DNA of 64,000 nt from Ehretia macrophylla (Eukaryota > Streptophyta > Magnoliopsida > Boraginales > Ehretiaceae), in NCBI GenBank assembly GCA_037974665.1, contig CM075767.1, positions 30,839,498-30,903,497 of the forward strand, in the 5' to 3' direction. Made by a program: the position numbers and the translations under genes. The first letter of the stretch is position 1. The number at the start of each line of letters is the position of its first letter. The notes below the pieces were generated by a model, which was given only the letters and a program-made list of their open reading frames with translations, made no database searches and had not been told where the DNA came from. Below are positions 59,558 to 64,000 of this stretch, piece by piece.

Positions 59558-59927
59558 GGGTGTTTAATTGTGTCTATTATTGTTTTGGGGAAAATCTGAA
59601 CGAAATGTGAAAATTTTTGAAAAAGTTTTTGATCTTTATGTTTATTTGTGGATTTGTGGTGGATTTTCTGGTAATTGAGGAGTTGTGATGATGTATTGAT
59701 TAACTCTTATGAAGTGATTGAGGAGAGAGGTTCTTGATTTTATGAGGTGGTCTTGACTTGAACTGTTAGGATTGATTTTGATGAAGCCGATGCGTGGGAA
59801 CTGTGAGATTACGCTTAGACTATTGTGGTCCCATAGCTTGGTGGTAAGATAATGAGATATGGTGTGGTTGTGATATAAGTGCTCTCGCTTGAGTAGTCTT
59901 GTTTACGTGCCTGAGCCTTTATAATTT

Positions 59928-59982
59928 AAAAAAAAAACAAAAAACAAAAAACAAAAAAACAAAACAAAAAAAAGAGGAAAAA
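59928..59982. repeat. A-rich low-complexity tract
   Basis: Runs of A separated by single C (AAAAACAAAAAACAAAAAAAC type), inside the retroelement 3' region. Confidence 0.9.
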
Positions 59983-60540
59983 TTATTTACTTCTATCTCT
60001 TAGCACCACTATCCTTGTATTCATTGTCTATCTTTAGGGATATGTGCTTAAGGTGTGCGGTGTTTCGGTGTTCAACACTTCGAGCAAGTAGGGTACGCAT
60101 GGGACTTTTCAAAGCCTATCAACCTAAGCCTTAAGTGGTTGGGATTGATGACCTCGAAAGCTCGTTACATGGGGTGTTGAGTTGACCGTTAGGGACCAAT
60201 CATCTAATAAAAAGAGATGAAGTGTGTTTACTTTTATGTTTTAGAATGAATAAAAGGGTGAAAGGCATGTTTGGAGGATTATGAAGGCAATGGGGGTGCG
60301 AGTATTATAATCTAATTGTATTAAGTTGTCTTGTTGCTTAGTTACGTGGAGACTTGATAGTGTTTGTTGTAGTCTTGTAGTAAACATGTTTTGCCTTTAA
60401 AGAGAGAGATCCGAATGAGTTCGCTTAACTACTATACCATAGGATCAATCGTTCCTCGAACCTTGTCCTTTTGTTAGAGTTCATTGATTCGTTAGAGTAA
60501 CTTTTTGATAACTTGGAGATTTGCTTAGAGCCTAGTCTTG

Positions 60541-60574
60541 CTTGAGGACAAGCAAGAGGTAGGTTTGGGGGTGT
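60541..60574 (+). other. 3' polypurine tract region
   Basis: AGGTAGGTTTGGGGGTGT directly precedes the TG of the 3' LTR, the position where plus-strand synthesis is primed in LTR retrotransposons. The purine run is broken by Ts, as often in this lineage. Confidence 0.75.
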
Positions 60575-62061
60575 TGATATATTCATATTTTCAGGCCTAT
60601 GTCTTTGTTTTTTTAGAATTAATTATGTACATTAATTATAATATTTGATCACTTTAATTGTATTTTTGTGCATATAGGATCGTGATAATAAAAGAGCATA
60701 TTTGAGCAAGTTTGGAAAGAAATTGAATAAAGAAGAAGATAGTAAAAATTTGATCGTGAATGATGAAGCATAGTGAGAAAAATTGCAAAGGAAAAATAAA
60801 GGGAAAAAAAATAATGTTTGACCAACCAAGTCCTAATTGGACTTGGTTTAAAACAAACAAAAGGAAAAAAACAAACAGCAGCAAAGCAAAAGGCCAAGAA
60901 AGGCCACGTAGACTAAAAGGCCATAATAGGCCCTGATTTGAAGTCTGCGAGTCAAAGGCGGTCGTTTGTTGTCTTATAAAAAGGACATTCAGCAGTAAAA
61001 AAAAAAGAGATCAAGGAAGCCAGGCAGCGCAAGGAAAAAAGCACCGAGGAGAAAAAGAAAGAGCGTGGCGCAGAGGAAAGAAAAGGAAAAAACAGAGAGC
61101 AAAACAGCAAGCAACGAAGGAAAAAAAAGCTTTGGCGACGAGGAAAAAACAGCAGCAAGTTCGGTTTATTTCTTTTCATAAATTCTTCTTCAATTTTCAG
61201 TTGAGATTCAGATTAAATTGTTATTTTCAACAGATTCGAATTAATTTATGGAGAAGTTTAATTTACTTTATTTTTATAATATTGATTCAGTTTTGTTGAA
61301 CATGAATAATTAATTCATTGTTTAGGGTAGGATTACTATGTAATAATTTAATTTTATGGTCTTGAACTTGGTTGGATTATTTTGATGCTATTTTTATATT
61401 TTTGATTTACATGCTTTATTATTTATCCTATTAATTTATTATGCTTGTAGCTAGTAATTAATAGGAATTCATATGGTAAATCAAATATATAAATTGGGCT
61501 TGATTGTGAAAACTATAGGTTGTACCATAGTTTTCCTCCACTTAATTAGTTAATGTGTTTGCCTAGGATTTTAGGACAAATCTACACTCCGGCTAGATAA
61601 AGGACTTGGAGATAGCGTTGCACCTCTAAACTAGGTCTAACCCGTTAATTAGTTAACTTTAGGTGATTATTTAATTGATTAGGCTTGTAGTATAATCTTG
61701 CATCAAAATAGGAAACCCTAAGTTCGAGCCTAGAATTCAACTTTGCATAGGAATCCGATCCCTAAACCTTTCTCAATAGTGATCAAACTTCAATTTCAAC
61801 TTTCATATTTAATTTTAGTTTTCGCAATTAATTTCACTTTTATTTTATTTTTATTAAACTTTCATTCAAATCACTCAATTTACAATTTAATTTAGTTTAA
61901 TTACTTAGGCACTATACTTACACTTTTCTACAAACTTTCAAATTGTCTCCCTGTGGATTCGACCTCGCACTAGCACACTACACTACAATTACTCGTGCAC
62001 TTGCGAGCTAAAACTTGGCTTAGAATTTACCTTAATTTTACCCTAAGCTAAGCACCCATCA
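60575..62061 (+). mobile_element. Complete 3' LTR
   Basis: 1,487 bp, TGATATATTC to CACCCATCA. It contains a TATA box and A/G-rich then AT-rich sequence, with no coding capacity. Terminal TGAT/ATCA form a short inverted repeat. Confidence 0.88.
60975..60982 (+). promoter_or_regulatory. Putative LTR TATA box
   Basis: TATAAAAA 401 bp into the 3' LTR, followed by an A/G-rich leader. It is the best RNA polymerase II core promoter candidate in the LTR; the 5' LTR fragment lacks it. Confidence 0.6.
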
Positions 62062-62066
62062 ATGCT
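62062..62066. repeat. Target site duplication, right copy (ATGCT)
   Basis: Follows the terminal CA of the 3' LTR and leads back into normal spacer (ATGCTGCGTTGTTGAAG). Confidence 0.92.
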
Positions 62067-62181
62067 GCGTTGTTGAAGAGGATGGGCTGTTGTTAAGCCC
62101 ATTGGGCCTTCTGAATTGGCCATCTCTCTAGGCTGGGACTGTGAACCGTTAACACAAAAAGGAATTCTACCCCACCATGAC

Positions 62182-62301
62182 GGGTGCGATCATACCAGCA
62201 CTAATGTACCGGATCCCATCAAAACTCCGAAGTTAAACGTGCTTGGGCGAGAGTAGTACAAGGATGGGTGACCCCGTGGGAAGTCCTCGTGTTGCACCCC
62301 C
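62182..62301 (+). rRNA. 5S rRNA gene, copy 85
   Basis: Full length. C26T, G41A, G56A (box A), T79A, C95G. First gene after the retroelement, whose 3' LTR ends 120 bp upstream. Confidence 0.96.
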
Positions 62302-62858
62302 CTTTTCAATTTTTTTTCCTCCGGTTAGGGTTGCCAAGATACTTTATCCACCACATTTCTATTATCGAATCCCACGGAACCTTGGGCAAGACAACTTCGC
62401 TTCACGTGGAGGCTGGGTCCGCAAACCGGGGGCGTAGGGCTTGTGACCAAGTCTCCGTCGCTCCGGTGCCCATAACTTTTGATCCGTAAGGAGTTACGCG
62501 GTGCACAGGATACCGTTGGAAAGCTCTCTGAGAGCTCTACGACGGGGGCAGCAAGCTTGCTCACTTTGCTCTTTTTGGAGCCCAAAATCGAACGTTTTCT
62601 TCTGTTTCGGGCCACTTTTCTTATTAAGCTCTATTTTTTCATCCCGGATCATACGTCGTGATATGTAAAAAGGACGACAACCTTAGTCGCTGGACATTAG
62701 AGGACCCTACAATGCGTCGATATCACATCTTGCGAGGATACTATGTTGTTGAAGCGGATGGGTTGTTGTTAAGCCCATTGGGCCTTCTGAATGGGCCATC
62801 TCTCTAGGCTGGGACTGTGAACCGTTAACACAAAAAGGAATTCTACCCCCACCTTGAC

Positions 62859-62978
62859 GGGTGCGATCATACCAGCACTAATGCACCGGATCCCATCAGA
62901 ACTCCGAAGTTAAGCGTGCTTGGGCGAGAGTAGTACTAGGATAGGTGACCCACTGGGAAGTCCTCGTGTTGCACCCCG
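62859..62978 (+). rRNA. 5S rRNA gene, copy 86
   Basis: Full length. G85A and C94A (box C), C120G. Box A and IE are intact. Confidence 0.97.
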
Positions 62979-63535
62979 CTTTTCAATTTTTTTTCGTCTG
63001 GTTAGGGTTACAAAGATACTTTATCAACCACATTTTTATTATCGAATCCAACGGCATCTTCGGCAACACAACATCGCTTCCCGTGGAGGCTGGGCCCGCA
63101 AATCGAGGGCGTAGGGCTTGTGACCAGGTCTTCGTCGCTCCGGTGCCCATACCTTTTGATCCGTAAGGAGTTATGCGGCGCACAACATACCGTTGGAAAG
63201 CTGTCCGAGAGCTCTACGACGGGGGCAGCAAGCTTGCTTGCTGTGCCCTTTTTGGAGCCCGAAATCGAATGTTTTCATCAGTTTCAGTCCACTTTTCTTA
63301 TTAAGCTCTGTTTTTCCGTCCCAGCTCGTACGTCGTGAGCTGTTAAAAGGACGGCATCCTTATTCGCTGGACATTAGAGGGCCCTACAATGCATCGATAT
63401 CACGTCTTGCGAGGATGCTGCGTTGTTGAAGCGGATGGGTTGTTGTTAAGCCCATTGGGCCTTCTGAATGGGACAACTCTCTAGGCTGGGACTGTGAACC
63501 GTTAACACAAAAAGGAATTCTACCCCCAACATGAC

Positions 63536-63655
63536 GAGTGCGATCATACCAGCACTAATGCACCGGATCCCATCAGAACTCCGAAGTGAAGCGTGCTTGG
63601 GCGAGAGTAGAACTAGGATGGGTGACCCCCTGGGAAGTCCTCGTGTTGCACCCCT
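63536..63655 (+). rRNA. 5S rRNA gene, copy 87
   Basis: Full length. G2A, T53G (box A), T76A, C120T. Confidence 0.97.
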
Positions 63656-64000
63656 CTTTTCAATTTTTTTTCCTCCGGTTAGGGTTGCCAAGATACTTTA
63701 TCCATCACATTTCTATTATCGAATCCCACGGCACCTAGGGCAAGACAACTTCGCTTCATGTGGAGGCTAGGCCCGTAAACCGAGGGCGTAGGGCTTGTGA
63801 CCAAGTCTCCGTCGCTGCGGTGCCCACAACTTTTGATCCGTAAGTAGTTACGCGGCGCACAGCATACCGTTGGAAAGCTCTCCGAGAGCTCTACGATGGG
63901 GGCAGCGAGCTTGCTCGCTATGCCCTTTTTGGAACCCAAAATCGAACGTTTTCATCAGTTTCGGGCCACATTTCTTATTAAGCTCTGTTTTTTGGTCCCG

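Larger units (their letters stand above)
58728..60540 (+). other. Retroelement 3' non-coding region
   Basis: No credible gene. A conserved-looking block at 58748-58786 (GTCGGCGTTAAATGCAGCGC, then CTTCTAGGAGGCACCC) matches the kind of motif that follows pol in Athila/Tat elements. AT-rich sequence follows, with a first G-rich tract at 59524-59557. The 85-codon frame at 58724-58981 shows no recognisable domain. Confidence 0.75.
58148..62061 (+). mobile_element. Internally deleted Athila/Tat-like Ty3/gypsy retrotransposon
   Basis: 3,914 bp beginning TG and ending CA (TGGT...ATCA), flanked by ATGCT on both sides. Order: the first 186 bp of a 5' LTR, an integrase C-terminal fragment, a long 3' non-coding region, a purine/G-rich tract, and a complete 1,487-bp 3' LTR. 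The rest of the 5' LTR, the primer-binding site, gag, protease, reverse transcriptase, RNase H and most of integrase are absent. The lineage call rests on the integrase end and on 3' non-coding motifs characteristic of Athila/Tat elements. It is non-autonomous. The 5' and 3' LTR segments differ at one position in 186, so insertion was fairly recent. Confidence 0.9.
62062..64000 (+). repeat. 5S rDNA tandem array, segment 3 (copies 85-87)
   Basis: Array resumes exactly at the duplicated target site and continues past the window end, which falls in the spacer of copy 87. Confidence 0.98.

Noticed and set aside
60632..61179. Minus-strand frames rich in F, S and L inside the 3' LTR
   Set aside because: They arise from the reverse complement of A/G-rich LTR leader sequence; low-complexity, not genes.

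Overview
The window is plant nuclear repeat DNA: a head-to-tail 5S ribosomal RNA gene array, all in + orientation. Eighty-seven 5S copies can be placed. Each 120-nt gene is followed by a spacer of about 557 bp, giving a typical period of 675-677 bp. The 5S sequence is of the seed-plant type, and both intruding elements look like plant LTR retrotransposons, so the source is an angiosperm; the species cannot be named from the sequence alone. There is no 35S rDNA, tRNA or protein-coding host gene. The many 60-130-residue reading frames recur at the repeat period and are not genes. Both ends of the window lie inside the array, so its limits are not seen. || Layout. Bases 1-29,593 hold copies 1-44. 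Bases 29,594-31,322 are a non-array insertion beginning TGTAACACCCC, probably a truncated LTR; its right edge cuts into copy 45. Bases 31,323-58,147 hold copies 45-84. Bases 58,148-62,061 are an Athila/Tat-like Ty3/gypsy element with a 5-bp target duplication (ATGCT). It keeps only 186 bp of its 5' LTR, the C-terminal end of integrase, a 3' non-coding region and a complete 1,487-bp 3' LTR. Bases 62,062-64,000 hold copies 85-87. Removing the element and one ATGCT copy restores a normal 676-bp unit. || State of the array. Eighty-three copies span the whole gene; three of these have small internal deletions (copies 7, 50, 54). Four lack the first 64-66 nt, including promoter box A (copies 23, 28, 30, 45). 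No copy equals the majority sequence, and all six CpG sites in the gene are mutated repeatedly, mostly as C>T or G>A, as expected for long-methylated DNA. Shared private variants reveal local block duplications: a five-unit block of 3,314-3,315 bp (13,096-19,046), four-unit blocks of about 2,700 bp (copies 50-54 and 73-77), and two-unit steps (15/17 and 70/72). These are footprints of unequal exchange or gene conversion. Copy 44, next to the first insertion, has a scrambled box C region and an inverted 20-nt 5S fragment in its spacer. || Numbering: majority 5S position 1 is the first G of GGGTGCGATC and position 120 the last C of the terminal C run. Box A is about 50-64, the intermediate element (IE) 67-72 and box C 80-97, following the usual TFIIIA/5S numbering. 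Substitutions are written as majority base, position, copy base.
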